DNA of 64,000 nucleotides, taken from NCBI RefSeq assembly GCF_020405205.1, contig NZ_CP084469.1, positions 2,356,001 through 2,420,000 on the forward strand, written 5' to 3'. The stretch comes from Natrinema salinisoli. Its GTDB lineage: Archaea > Halobacteriota > Halobacteria > Halobacteriales > Natrialbaceae. Position 1 is the first letter of the stretch; each line of letters opens with the position of its first letter. This document shows positions 27,088 to 35,710 of the stretch, one piece after another. The notes under the pieces were generated by a model that worked only from the letters and a program-made list of their open reading frames with translations, ran no database searches and was not told where the DNA came from. A program made the position numbers and the translations under genes.

Positions 27088-27990
27088 TCAGTTCGCAGTG
27101 TCGTCGGAGTGGGCTCGCACCCACAGTTCGCCGATCCGGGAGAGACGGGTCCGATAGGACTTGCCGTGTTCCTCGCGCTCGATGTACCCCTTGCCCCCCG
27201 GACCCAGCCGATCGACGTTGTAGATGACTTTCGACCGGAAGCTGTCGGTGTACTCCTCGTTCAGCTCCCGGGCCAGCGACTCCGCGAGCTCCGAGACGGA
27301 ATCGAACTCGCCGTCCTCACCGAGTTTGTACAGGATGAGTTCCTCGAAGGGCTTGACGTTCGAGAACGACGCGACCGGCAGCTCGACGATGTGCTTGCCG
27401 TCGATCTCCTTCGCACCGATAGTCGTCCCTCGCTCGTCGAACTCGTCCAGGAGGTCGCGAGCGCTCTCGAGGCGACTCTCGATCCGGTCGTCCTCGCGTC
27501 CGGCCTCGCCCGTGCGAAGGTCCTCGAGCAGCGCGATCTGTTCGCGCAGTTCCTCGGCGAGTTCCGTCTCGAGGTACTTCTCGGGGGCGGTGTAGTAGGT
27601 GTGAATCCCCTCGCGGTCCTCCTGGCGTTCGACCATCAGCGAGTGGGCGGCGTTGGCGAAGGCGAAGCTCACGGTCCGGGGCATCGCGGCGACGTTGACC
27701 CAGACCTCGTTGCCCGAGTCGAGCTCTGCAGTGATGAGGTCGTAGGCTTGCTCGAAGGCGTCGTCGTAATCGTAGACGTCCTCGAGGACGAACCGCTCCG
27801 TCTGGGCACCTAGCAGGTTCTTGAAGTCCGTCTCGAGTTTCTTCGAGAGATGACGCGAGTACTCGACGTTGGCCTCGCTGCCGACGGCTCCCTCGAGCAG
27901 AATGACGCTGTCGACGTCGATCTGATCGCGCACCAGCGGCGCGATCAGCCGGTCGTAGTCGAAGCCGACCGGGACGATGTGGGTTTGCAT
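27088..27990 (-). CDS. CARF-like/wHTH regulator, HFX_2341 (DUF6293) family
   Basis: A 300-residue protein. The first 150 residues form a Rossmann-like sensor domain: HIVPVGFDYDRLIAPLV opens it and VWVNVAAMPRTVSFAFANA is the conserved later motif. This domain is related to the CARF domain of CRISPR regulators such as Csa3. The C-terminal part is winged-helix DNA-binding (LARELNEEYTDSFRSKVIYN to IGELWVRAH). A charged helix joins them. By family analogy it may sense a nucleotide or small ligand and control transcription. No CRISPR or cas gene is in the window. It is monocistronic. Confidence 0.85.
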   Translation of the reverse strand: MQTHIVPVGFDYDRLIAPLVRDQIDVDSVILLEGAVGSEANVEYSRHLSKKLETDFKNLLGAQTERFVLEDVYDYDDAFEQAYDLITAELDSGNEVWVNVAAMPRTVSFAFANAAHSLMVERQEDREGIHTYYTAPEKYLETELAEELREQIALLEDLRTGEAGREDDRIESRLESARDLLDEFDERGTTIGAKEIDGKHIVELPVASFSNVKPFEELILYKLGEDGEFDSVSELAESLARELNEEYTDSFRSKVIYNVDRLGPGGKGYIEREEHGKSYRTRLSRIGELWVRAHSDDTAN

Positions 27991-28090
27991 GGGGGACAGT
28001 TAGGCGGGGCCGTTACAAAACCCCTCGAATCGTCGGCCGGGTCCGATGATCGGAGCGGCGAGGGCTGAGGCGAACTGGTCCAGTCGGCGC

Positions 28091-30268
28091 TCACTCGTCT
28101 GCCGTGTCTCGCAGGATCGATCCCGGACTGTCGACCACCGTCACGACGAGTTTCCGCTGGGCAGCGCGGAGGTGTTCGTGGAACGTCGCGGGAGAGATCT
28201 CCAGCCGGTCGGCGATCTCCTCGCCGGTGCTCACTCTGGGCCACTCGAAGAAGCCGGCGTAGTAGGCCGTCTCGAGCACCGTTCGCTGTCGATCGGTCAG
28301 CGCCTGCGAGAGGTGGTCCTGAATCCGATCGATGGACTCGGTAGCGGGAGTGATCTGTCGCCGGGCGACGTTTTCGGCGCCGGGATACACCTGCTTGATC
28401 GCCGCGGTCACGGCGCGGACGTCCGTCCGCCGCGGGAGGTGAACCGTCATCGTGTAATCGCCGTCCTCGAGGACGGCCTGTTCGACGTACCCGCCGTGGT
28501 CGGCGACGACCGAGAACATCGGCGGCGACGTGATCTCGAGTTCGAAGGCGACGGTGTCGTCGGACTCGTCGAGGACGGTCACCTCGTCCCAGTGTGGCAC
28601 ACGTTCGACGAGCTGCTCGAAGGCCGGCAGCGCCGCGGTCGTCGTCGTTCCGTACTCGAGAAACCGGTCCTCGTCGATTCGGACGACTCGATCGAAGCGA
28701 ATTCGTTCGTCGGTCGGCGCGGCGTCGAAGAGCTCGAACGCGTTTCGAATCTCGTAGTCGAGTTCGATCAGATCGTCGCTGACGAGCGCGCGCTTGCGGT
28801 CGCGAGCGGCGATGGCGTGGCCGAGGATCTCGCCGACCTGGCCGATGACGTCGCGGGTGTCTCCCTCGAAGGCCGCCGGATTCGCACTCGTTAGCCCGAG
28901 AGCGCCGTACAGCGTTCCCTCGTGGGTGATGGGAATCGCAGCGGCGGACCGATAGTCGTGTTCGCGGGCGTCGTCCCGCCACGGCTCGAAGTCCGGATCG
29001 GCGAAGACGTCGGTCGAGACCTGCATCGACTGGGTCCGGATCGCCCGACCGAACGGACCCCGGCCCGCCGGGTCGTCCGGGTCTGTCGAGAGCGGAATCG
29101 CCTCGACGTATCCGTCGACACCCGCTTCGACGCGGTTCCGAATATTGCCGGTCTTCGCATCGACTGCGGCCACGAACGCGAACTCGTACTCCGAAAACCC
29201 GGCGAGCGTTTCGCAGGTTACCCGTTCGAGTTCCTCGCGGGTCGATCCCTCGACGACGGCGGCGGTGATCTCGTGAACGACGTCGGTGATCCCTTCGAGG
29301 GTGGTCCGTCGTTCGCGCTGGCACTCGAGTTCCCGTTTCAGTCGTCGATTCTCAGCCTCGAGGTCCCGTTCGTACGCCTTCCGGTGGGAGACGTCGGACA
29401 GGTGGACGGCAAGTCCCGTCTCGGTGGGGAACAGGCGCGCCTCGAGCCAGGACGACGTCGGTTCGTGGTACTCCTCGACGGTGATCGGGCGCTGGAGCGA
29501 GAGTGCACGTTCGTGGGCTGCATCGAACGGCGACGCGAGCGAGGGCACGGATTCAGCGTCTTCGGATTCGGTCGGTTCGACTGGATGTGACCGGTCGCGG
29601 TCGGTGCCCAGCAACTCGGCGGCGCGGTCGTTCACGAACGTATACTGGCAGTCGGTATCGAGGGTGTAGAACCCGCCTGCGTGTCGCGTCAGTAGCTCGC
29701 GTGCCGGAGGCGTCAGAGTCGTCGACTGGTCGGTCGATCGGTCCGGCGCCGCATCGGCAGTCGGGGCGCAGTCGGCGGGTTCGCAGCCAGGAGCGGGAGC
29801 CGATTCGGTCGAGGAACTGGCAGCCGTTCGAACGGTTCCAGCGATCCGATCCGGTTCCGCAGGCTCCTCGAGCCGTCGAAACTGGTGCGTACACGGGAGC
29901 GATTCGCCGCCGGACGTCGCGAGCGGGGCCTCGAGCGTAACGGCGGCCTCGGCCGGAGGCACTGCCAGCTCTCCCGTTTCGGAGTCGGTATCGGTCGATT
30001 CGGGACCGATCGACGATAGCGTTCGAACTACCTCCTCGACGCTGTCAGCGGTGTCCTCGTCGAACACCATCGAAACGTACTCGCCGAGCAAGGCGTCTCG
30101 CTCGTAGCCGGTCAGCTCGGTCACTGTGTCGTCGACGGCGACGAATCGATACTGCGAATCGAGTTCGTACGCTCCGCCGCCGGCCGTCGAGTTCGGCCCC
30201 GGCCCGCCGATCACGTCGCCCCCATCTGTGATCGGATCGGGTTCGTTCCAACGCCAGTGCTTGCCCAT
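28091..30268 (-). CDS. PAS/GAF/HTH_10 (bacterio-opsin-activator-like) regulator
   Basis: A 725-residue soluble regulator. PAS-type sensor domains are at about 35-130 and 190-310, a coiled-coil linker (ENRRLKRELECQRERRTTLE) follows, then a GAF domain (about 335-480). A bat-type domain (about 500-650) leads to the C-terminal HTH_10 (LTDRQRTVLETAYYAGFFEWP then EIADRLEISPATFHEHLRAA). It should sense redox state, light or a small ligand and bind DNA directly. The ATG at 30268 (MGKHWRW) is chosen; the extra upstream residues look non-coding. Target genes cannot be told from the sequence. Confidence 0.9.
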   Translation of the reverse strand: MGKHWRWNEPDPITDGGDVIGGPGPNSTAGGGAYELDSQYRFVAVDDTVTELTGYERDALLGEYVSMVFDEDTADSVEEVVRTLSSIGPESTDTDSETGELAVPPAEAAVTLEAPLATSGGESLPCTHQFRRLEEPAEPDRIAGTVRTAASSSTESAPAPGCEPADCAPTADAAPDRSTDQSTTLTPPARELLTRHAGGFYTLDTDCQYTFVNDRAAELLGTDRDRSHPVEPTESEDAESVPSLASPFDAAHERALSLQRPITVEEYHEPTSSWLEARLFPTETGLAVHLSDVSHRKAYERDLEAENRRLKRELECQRERRTTLEGITDVVHEITAAVVEGSTREELERVTCETLAGFSEYEFAFVAAVDAKTGNIRNRVEAGVDGYVEAIPLSTDPDDPAGRGPFGRAIRTQSMQVSTDVFADPDFEPWRDDAREHDYRSAAAIPITHEGTLYGALGLTSANPAAFEGDTRDVIGQVGEILGHAIAARDRKRALVSDDLIELDYEIRNAFELFDAAPTDERIRFDRVVRIDEDRFLEYGTTTTAALPAFEQLVERVPHWDEVTVLDESDDTVAFELEITSPPMFSVVADHGGYVEQAVLEDGDYTMTVHLPRRTDVRAVTAAIKQVYPGAENVARRQITPATESIDRIQDHLSQALTDRQRTVLETAYYAGFFEWPRVSTGEEIADRLEISPATFHEHLRAAQRKLVVTVVDSPGSILRDTADE

Positions 30269-30426
30269 GGCATACCCAACAATCACCCCGGTATAAACAC
30301 ACCGGTAATGTGTTATTTCGAACATCTAGTGGAGAGAACGAACTGGACCGGTTGCGGTCGACTGCACGGCAGCAGCGGGTGGCCAACGGGTCGATCCGCT
30401 GTCAGTCCGGACGACGCAGTACGAAA

Positions 30427-31083
30427 TCACTCCGGCTCCGTGGGCCCGTCCCGAGCCTCGAGTTCGAGTCCGCGGAACAGGTCGACGATCGCCTCGCGGT
30501 CGCGGGCCGGGTCGACGTCGAGTGCGGCCGCGAGCACCTCCGCGCCGTCGGGGGCCTCGAGCGGCAACACGCCACCGGCCATCACGTAGGCGTCGCCGGC
30601 GGGCCAGACGGCGACGTGGGCCTCGGCGGCGATCGCCGTGGGGTCGGTGTCGGTATCAGTCCCGCCGTCGGCCGCTACCCCCGAATCAGTCGGATACGCG
30701 ACCTCGAACACGGTGAGATGACCGATAGAACCGTCCGGCCGATCGATGAATTCGCTCGCGCGTTCGTCGCCGACTACGATACCGTCCGCTTCGAGCGTCT
30801 CGACGAACCCCTCGCGAGCGTTCGGGGCCGCCATCTCGAGTGCGTCAGCCGCCGATAGCCCGATAACGGACAGCGGCGGGGCGAGTTGCAGATCGACGGT
30901 GAACAGCGACCGTGCCGGAATCTCGCCGTCGTCGCGGAGCCGCTCGAGCGCGTCGGCAGTCGGTCGATGTTCGAAGACGGTCGTCTCGGCGGTGATCGTC
31001 GCCAGAGAGAGGCTGCGCTCGTCCGTTCGGCCGCCGTGGCGATGCCAGTCGTCGGCGAGCGCGGGCGGCAGCTCGATAGCCAT
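30427..31083 (-). CDS. hypothetical cytoplasmic protein
   Basis: A 218-residue soluble acidic protein. It has a two-layer-like N-terminal part (ARSLFTVDLQLAPPLSVIG), a Gly/Asp/Thr-rich loop near residue 145, and a final helix. It resembles other unannotated haloarchaeal proteins, but I cannot name the family. It is encoded directly downstream of the SSS symporter operon on the same strand (52-bp gap), so it may belong to that transcription unit. Confidence 0.65.
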   Translation of the reverse strand: MAIELPPALADDWHRHGGRTDERSLSLATITAETTVFEHRPTADALERLRDDGEIPARSLFTVDLQLAPPLSVIGLSAADALEMAAPNAREGFVETLEADGIVVGDERASEFIDRPDGSIGHLTVFEVAYPTDSGVAADGGTDTDTDPTAIAAEAHVAVWPAGDAYVMAGGVLPLEAPDGAEVLAAALDVDPARDREAIVDLFRGLELEARDGPTEPE

Positions 31084-31134
31084 TGGCAGCGCGTATGCGG
31101 TCGGGGCCGTTCAGCGTGGCGGTTCGTCGACCGG

Positions 31135-32610
31135 TCAGTCCGCACCCAGCCGGTCGAAGTAGATCGCGCGGCGCTCGGCGGCAGCCGGCGAGGTCAGCAG
31201 TGAGACGACGACGGTGACGACGAGCCCGAGGCCCATGCCGACGAGGCCGGCGGACCAGCCGAGGTACGAGCCCGGAACGGTGGCGACGAAGAGACTCGAG
31301 ATATAGAACAGCTGACTGACGAGAACCCCGGTGGTAATGCCGGCACGCGTAATCTTGCGCCAGTAGAGTGCGAGCACGACCGGTAGTGCGAGCTGTGCGA
31401 AGCCGCTGAAGGCGGCGTCGCCGAGTTCGAACAGCGTCGCCGGTCGCTGCAGGCTGGCGACGAACGCCGCGCTCGCGAAGATCACGACCCCGCCGCGTGC
31501 CAGCAGGTCTTCCCGCCGGTCGGAGAGGTCCCGCTCGACGAACGGCCGGTAGAGGTCCCGTGTGAAGTACGACGAGCCCGACAGCAGCATCGAGTCCGAA
31601 GACGACATCATCGCGGCCATCGCGCCGGCGATGACGAGCGCCGCGAACCAGGTCGGCGTGAATTCCGCGAGGACCAGTGGCAGGACGTTCGCACCCTCCG
31701 GAACCGCGACCTCGAGGCCGGCGGCCCACGCGCCGAGCATGAACGAGGGGACGAAGAGGAGCACACAGAGGATCGGCCAGAGGACGAAGGAACGCTTGAG
31801 GACGGTTTCGGATCCTGCGGCGAAAAAGCGCTGGTTGACTTGCGGGAACATCGCGACGCCGAAGCCGATCACGATCGCCGTCGAAAGCATCCACTGGGGC
31901 GTGTAGTAGCCGCTTCCGAGCGAGAGGAAACCGCCGGTGTCGGGGTTCGACGCTAGCGCCTCGGTCGCAGCGCCGGGACCGCCGACGGCCGCGAGCACCC
32001 ACAGGAGCGCGACCCAGGTGGTCACGAGCATGAACGCGCCCTGAAGCGTATCGGTCCAGGCGATCCCGCGCATCCCCGCGACGACGACGTAGAGGATCAT
32101 GAACGCGGTGATCAGCCCGGCCCCGGCAGCGTAGGAAACCGCGCCGTCGGTCAGCGCTTCGAGCGCGGTGCCGGCCCCGACCTGCTGGAGCATGACGTAG
32201 GGAAACAGCCACAGCAGACTGACGCCGGCGACGATCCCGCGGAGCCACCGGGAGCCGAAGCGGTCGCCGAGCATCTCGCCGAGCGTGACGTAGCCGTACT
32301 GCTGACCGAGCAGCCACTGCTTGTATCCGACGACGTACCAGAGGACGGCGAAGATGATGCCGTCCATCAGGCCCATGACGAGAATCCACTCGGGACCCTG
32401 CGCGTAGGCGATGTTCGGGCCGGCGAAGAACGTAAATGCTGACAGCAGCGTCGCGAAGGTGGTAAAGAGCAGGACGACCGTTCCGAGCGTTCGGCTCGCG
32501 AGGTAGAAGTCCTCGGCCGTGCGGTCGGTCAGCCGATAGGCGACCAGTCCGACCGCGAGCGCGATCACGAGGTAGCCGACGATGATACCCAGCTGGAGCG
32601 CGACGCTCAC
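31135..32610 (-). CDS. sodium:solute symporter family (SSS) transporter
   Basis: A 491-residue protein with about 13 transmembrane helices and the SSS (LeuT-fold) signature regions: DFYLASRTLGTVVLLFTTFA in the TM2 zone, and AMAAMMSSSDSMLLSGSSYF with the Na2-site Ser/Ser/Asp cluster in TM8. The substrate cannot be read from the sequence; relatives carry pantothenate, proline or organic acids. It overlaps the upstream DUF3311 gene by 4 bp (ATGA), so translation is coupled. This SSS-plus-DUF3311 pair is seen widely and suggests a small accessory subunit. Confidence 0.92.
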   Translation of the reverse strand: MSVALQLGIIVGYLVIALAVGLVAYRLTDRTAEDFYLASRTLGTVVLLFTTFATLLSAFTFFAGPNIAYAQGPEWILVMGLMDGIIFAVLWYVVGYKQWLLGQQYGYVTLGEMLGDRFGSRWLRGIVAGVSLLWLFPYVMLQQVGAGTALEALTDGAVSYAAGAGLITAFMILYVVVAGMRGIAWTDTLQGAFMLVTTWVALLWVLAAVGGPGAATEALASNPDTGGFLSLGSGYYTPQWMLSTAIVIGFGVAMFPQVNQRFFAAGSETVLKRSFVLWPILCVLLFVPSFMLGAWAAGLEVAVPEGANVLPLVLAEFTPTWFAALVIAGAMAAMMSSSDSMLLSGSSYFTRDLYRPFVERDLSDRREDLLARGGVVIFASAAFVASLQRPATLFELGDAAFSGFAQLALPVVLALYWRKITRAGITTGVLVSQLFYISSLFVATVPGSYLGWSAGLVGMGLGLVVTVVVSLLTSPAAAERRAIYFDRLGAD

Positions 32611-32888
32611 GGCGAATCACCCTCCGGTCGCGTCCCTCGAGTCGGCTCGGCGCCGTCCGGACTCGAGGATGCGTCACCGTTTCCGTCGCGTTCGATGCCG
32701 ATTCCCCAGGCGCGCTGCGTGAAGACCCAGAACACGACCGACACGATCCCCATCCAGCCAATGTGCCACCAGAGCCAGACCGGTAGTCCGGCGACGACGG
32801 TTGCCGACCCCCACAGGAACCACGGGATCGCGAGTCCGGCGAGGACGACTCCGACCGCGGCCCACAGCCCCAGTTCGTTCCGGCGCAT
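32607..32888 (-). CDS. DUF3311 small membrane subunit
   Basis: A 93-residue protein with two transmembrane helices and the DUF3311 pattern PWFLWGSATVVAGLPVWLWW. It ends with a charged cytoplasmic tail. Its stop overlaps the start of the SSS symporter gene (ATGA). The ATG at 32888 is preferred because it gives the standard length. It probably stabilises or modulates the symporter. Confidence 0.85.
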   Translation of the reverse strand: MRRNELGLWAAVGVVLAGLAIPWFLWGSATVVAGLPVWLWWHIGWMGIVSVVFWVFTQRAWGIGIERDGNGDASSSPDGAEPTRGTRPEGDSP

Positions 32889-33063
32889 GTCCGATCCTTC
32901 GTCCCGAGGTGGGTAATTCTTACTATTCGAAAGTCGATATCGAAGAGATATATTCATCGATACGGCGTCGCGCTTCCGTGGAGCGGTTTCGATAGCTAAA
33001 GTCGTTCTTTCACCGAGGAAAAAGCGTATATGTGTTTGTCAGCGAATATGAATCGAACCCACT

Positions 33064-33870
33064 ATGGCTCGTCTCTTCCCCTTTCGCTCCGAGACGGCCG
33101 TCGAAGAGGGCCAGCCGCGCGTCGTCGACCTCGAAGGCGAGGACGCCGACGCGGTGTTCGGCGCGCTCTCGTCGACGACGGCCCGACAGATCTACTCGCG
33201 GCTCGACGACGAACCCGGAACCCCCAGCGACGTCGCCGACGCGATCGACTCCTCGATCCAGAACGTCCGCTACCACCTCGAGAAGCTCGAGGACGCGGGG
33301 CTCGTCGAGGTCGTCGACACCTGGTACTCCTCCCGGGGCAACGAGATGAGCGTCTATTCGACGACCGACGGACCGCTGATTGTGACGAGCGACGAGTCCC
33401 GGGCGACGCGGTTGAAGGAGGCGCTCTCGCGGTTGATCGGGGGGATCGGCGCGCTGGCGGGCGGGAGTCTGCTGGTCCAGTATACCCTCACGCGGTGGCT
33501 CGGCTCGAACGGGTCGCTGTCGACGGACGGCGGCGCACAGCCCGACGGTGCGGGAGACGGGGACGGCAGCGGATCCAGCGACGGGTCGACGACCGAAACG
33601 ACGGAGGAGGCAGACGACTACACGGTCACCGATGTCGGTGAAAACGATACGACGAGCGACGACGATGGGGGCAGCGGGGATGCACTCGCGACCGATCAGG
33701 CCGGAGACGGGGGCAACGAGGGCGTCCAGAACGCCAGCGACGGGGGCGCGGAGGCCGCGGAGGCGGTGCTCGAGACGGTCCCGCCGGGACTGCTGTTCTT
33801 CCTCGGGGGGCTGGCCGTCCTGCTCGCGGTGATCTGCTACTGGTACTGGTACCGGCCGGCGTACCGCTGA
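33064..33870 (+). CDS. membrane-anchored ArsR-like winged-helix regulator
   Basis: A 268-residue protein with an unusual layout. An N-terminal winged helix of ArsR type (about 25-115: VFGALSSTTARQIYSRLDD, then NVRYHLEKLEDAGLVEVVD) is followed by a first hydrophobic helix (about 120-140). A low-complexity Gly/Asp/Ser/Thr linker of about 85 residues comes next, then a second transmembrane helix near the C-terminus (LLFFLGGLAVLLAVICYWYW). The linker is predicted to be extracytoplasmic, and the DNA-binding domain inside. It may transmit an envelope signal directly to DNA. A TATA-like box (about 33028-33034) lies upstream. Length and sequence of the linker are likely variable. Confidence 0.8.
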   Translation: MARLFPFRSETAVEEGQPRVVDLEGEDADAVFGALSSTTARQIYSRLDDEPGTPSDVADAIDSSIQNVRYHLEKLEDAGLVEVVDTWYSSRGNEMSVYSTTDGPLIVTSDESRATRLKEALSRLIGGIGALAGGSLLVQYTLTRWLGSNGSLSTDGGAQPDGAGDGDGSGSSDGSTTETTEEADDYTVTDVGENDTTSDDDGGSGDALATDQAGDGGNEGVQNASDGGAEAAEAVLETVPPGLLFFLGGLAVLLAVICYWYWYRPAYR

Positions 33871-34217
33871 TCGGGCGGACGCCTGACACTGCGGTCGGTT
33901 CGAATCGTAGCGCCAGCGGACTTCGCCCATCGAAATCGGCCGCTATCCGAGCAGCTGCAGCCCCGTACCGACGAGCGCGAGTATCCCATCGATGGTCACC
34001 GGCCGGACGACGGGATCACTCGCCACCGAAATGAACGAGTGGGTCGCATACCCTCCGTAATCGAGATCATGGAGCGGTCCCATCGGCCTGGAGAACGGGC
34101 AGTGCCAGGAGCTCCACGACACCAATACATCGCGGTCGTGGGCTTCTCAAATCTAGATTTCAGTGAAAATATTCCCAATTAACTTTCTCGCACGGAGCGG
34201 ACGGACGGCGCTGGGAA
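33871..34217. other. intergenic region with a possible gene remnant
   Basis: No intact gene is seen. On the minus strand a TTG-started frame ending at 33943 reads ITRYGGYATHSF-like residues and ends VTIDGILALVGTGLQLLG, which looks like the C-terminus of a membrane protein, but the upstream sequence is not coherent. I treat it as a possible remnant only. The AT-rich part at 34140-34185 is the 3' flank of the PQQ-repeat gene. Confidence 0.25.
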
Positions 34218-35438
34218 CTAGCTATCCTGTGCGGGTACGTCACCGAGAGCCCCGAGACCGTCGATATTGGTAGCTGTAAAGAACACGGCTCCGTCGACCA
34301 GTACCGGTGGTGATGTCACGCTGTGATGAAAGCCCGGATCGAACGCGTAGTGCCAGCGCATCTCTCCCGATTCGCGATCGAACGCGCTGATCGTCTTCTT
34401 TTCGGGTGCGAATTCAGGCTCGTCAATCGGAAACACGACCGTTTCGGTTCCAACACAGATCTCCGCTGAGTGGGGCACTCGAGCGTCGCGGCGCCATCGT
34501 TCCGTTCCGGTTTCGCTGTCGACTGCGACGGCGCCGGGCGAGCCGATAACGAACACGGTACCGTCGTCGGCGGCAACCGACTGGGGAGTTACATCTTCGG
34601 GCTCGCCGAACGAGTAGAGTTCGCGGCGCCGATCACCGGTTTCCCTGTCGTGGACGACGAGCGTACGGTCGTCGGAGACGATCACTCCGTCCTGGACCGC
34701 GACGGGCGCGGCGGACTCGGGTGCGGACGTGAGTTCGCTCTGCCAGCGCTCTGTACCGTCCTCCAGCGAGACGGCAACGAGAGACGGCGCTCCATCCACC
34801 TTCCCTACGGCGAACACGCGCCCGTCGTACACTGCAGGCGAACGGGCAAGTTGGCGTACCGTGTCGGTTTCCCACAGTTTCTCCCCGTTCGCTGCCCTGA
34901 ACGCTTCAATGCCGCCGCCGGAAGCAACCAGTACGGTCCCGGTGCTTTCGTCTGCGACGAGCAGTTCCGAAGAGCCGACTCCGTTCGTCGTTTTCGTCCA
35001 GATCTGCTCGCCAGTTTGGGGATCGAGCGCAACGAGTTCCGTGTCGTAGGCCACGATAAATCGATCGTCGACGACGACAGTCCCGTGTTGTCCGCTGGCG
35101 TTGAGGGTGGTTCGCCACTGTTCAGTGCCGTCCTGTGCGTCGAGCGCGATCGCACTCCCGTCGTTGCTGGGGTCGAAATTCGTCATGTACACTGTTCCGT
35201 CGGAAACCACAGGCTGCCAGGATGTGTAGGCCTCCGACGTCCACGCCAGGTTCCCCCGTGATGGAGCGGATACGTCCGTTGCGAACGTGTTCGCTTCGTC
35301 TGCTCCGTACTGTGTCCACGCTCCTGTGGGAACGTCAGGCAGAGGCGTATCCGAGTGTGACGACGAAAACATCGATAGACAACCCGAGAGTGTACTCGCG
35401 CCAATGACCGCTGTCGACAGGAACGTCCTTCGGTTCAT
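34218..35438 (-). CDS. PQQ-type beta-propeller lipoprotein
   Basis: A 406-residue exported protein. A Tat/lipobox signal (NRRTFLSTAVIG then STLSGCLS) anchors it outside the membrane. The rest is a beta-propeller of PQQ-like repeats, with recurring 'hydroxyl/Asp-x-x-(T/S)-G-x-x-x-W' turns: AQDGTEQWRTTL, PQTGEQIWTKT, AANGEKLWETD, SETGTERWRRD. This is the BamB/PQQ-repeat family. Such haloarchaeal proteins are probably scaffolds rather than quinoproteins. The ATG at 35438 is chosen because it sits at the signal peptide; an ATG four codons upstream is possible. It lies downstream of the phospholipase-like gene. Confidence 0.85.
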   Translation of the reverse strand: MNRRTFLSTAVIGASTLSGCLSMFSSSHSDTPLPDVPTGAWTQYGADEANTFATDVSAPSRGNLAWTSEAYTSWQPVVSDGTVYMTNFDPSNDGSAIALDAQDGTEQWRTTLNASGQHGTVVVDDRFIVAYDTELVALDPQTGEQIWTKTTNGVGSSELLVADESTGTVLVASGGGIEAFRAANGEKLWETDTVRQLARSPAVYDGRVFAVGKVDGAPSLVAVSLEDGTERWQSELTSAPESAAPVAVQDGVIVSDDRTLVVHDRETGDRRRELYSFGEPEDVTPQSVAADDGTVFVIGSPGAVAVDSETGTERWRRDARVPHSAEICVGTETVVFPIDEPEFAPEKKTISAFDRESGEMRWHYAFDPGFHHSVTSPPVLVDGAVFFTATNIDGLGALGDVPAQDS

Positions 35439-35604
35439 ATCTGGAACCATAGTAATGATTTTGTAATTTTCGTCCGAGATGGTGATCGTCAGGCGATCCA
35501 AAACGTCGCTGCATCGGGTCGTCCGCCGGGACGTTCCGACCGTCGCCGATTCTATATCAACGACGACCGGTGTACTAGGCACGGACGACTGTAGTAGCGG
35601 CCTC

Positions 35605-35686
35605 ATAGTGACTGTTGTCGGCTTCTATCAGTGATCGTTTTGACAAGTCAAAGCGATCACCGGTGCATAGTGAGAGCAGTCACTAT
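35605..35686. repeat. nested inverted repeat (82 bp)
   Basis: Two inverted repeats lie one inside the other. The outer arms are ATAGTGACTG (35605-35614) and CAGTCACTAT (35677-35686), a perfect 10-bp match. The inner arms are GTGATCGTTTTGAC (35631-35644) and GTCAAAGCGATCAC (35647-35660), 13 of 14 matching, with a 2-bp centre. The structure sits between the 3' end of the phospholipase-like gene and the 5' region of the PQQ gene. It could be a terminator/processing hairpin or an operator pair. Confidence 0.85.
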
Positions 35687-35710
35687 CAGTTATGGACACT
35701 CCAGTCGTGG

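Noticed and set aside
27945-29324. Arg-rich 459-codon frame on the same strand as the PAS/GAF/HTH_10 gene
   Set aside because: It is an alternative frame of a gene with recognised domains and has a non-haloarchaeal, Arg-dominated composition.
33890-33910. GGTTCGAATC-like string suggesting a tRNA T-arm
   Set aside because: No acceptor stem, anticodon arm or D-arm can be built around it.
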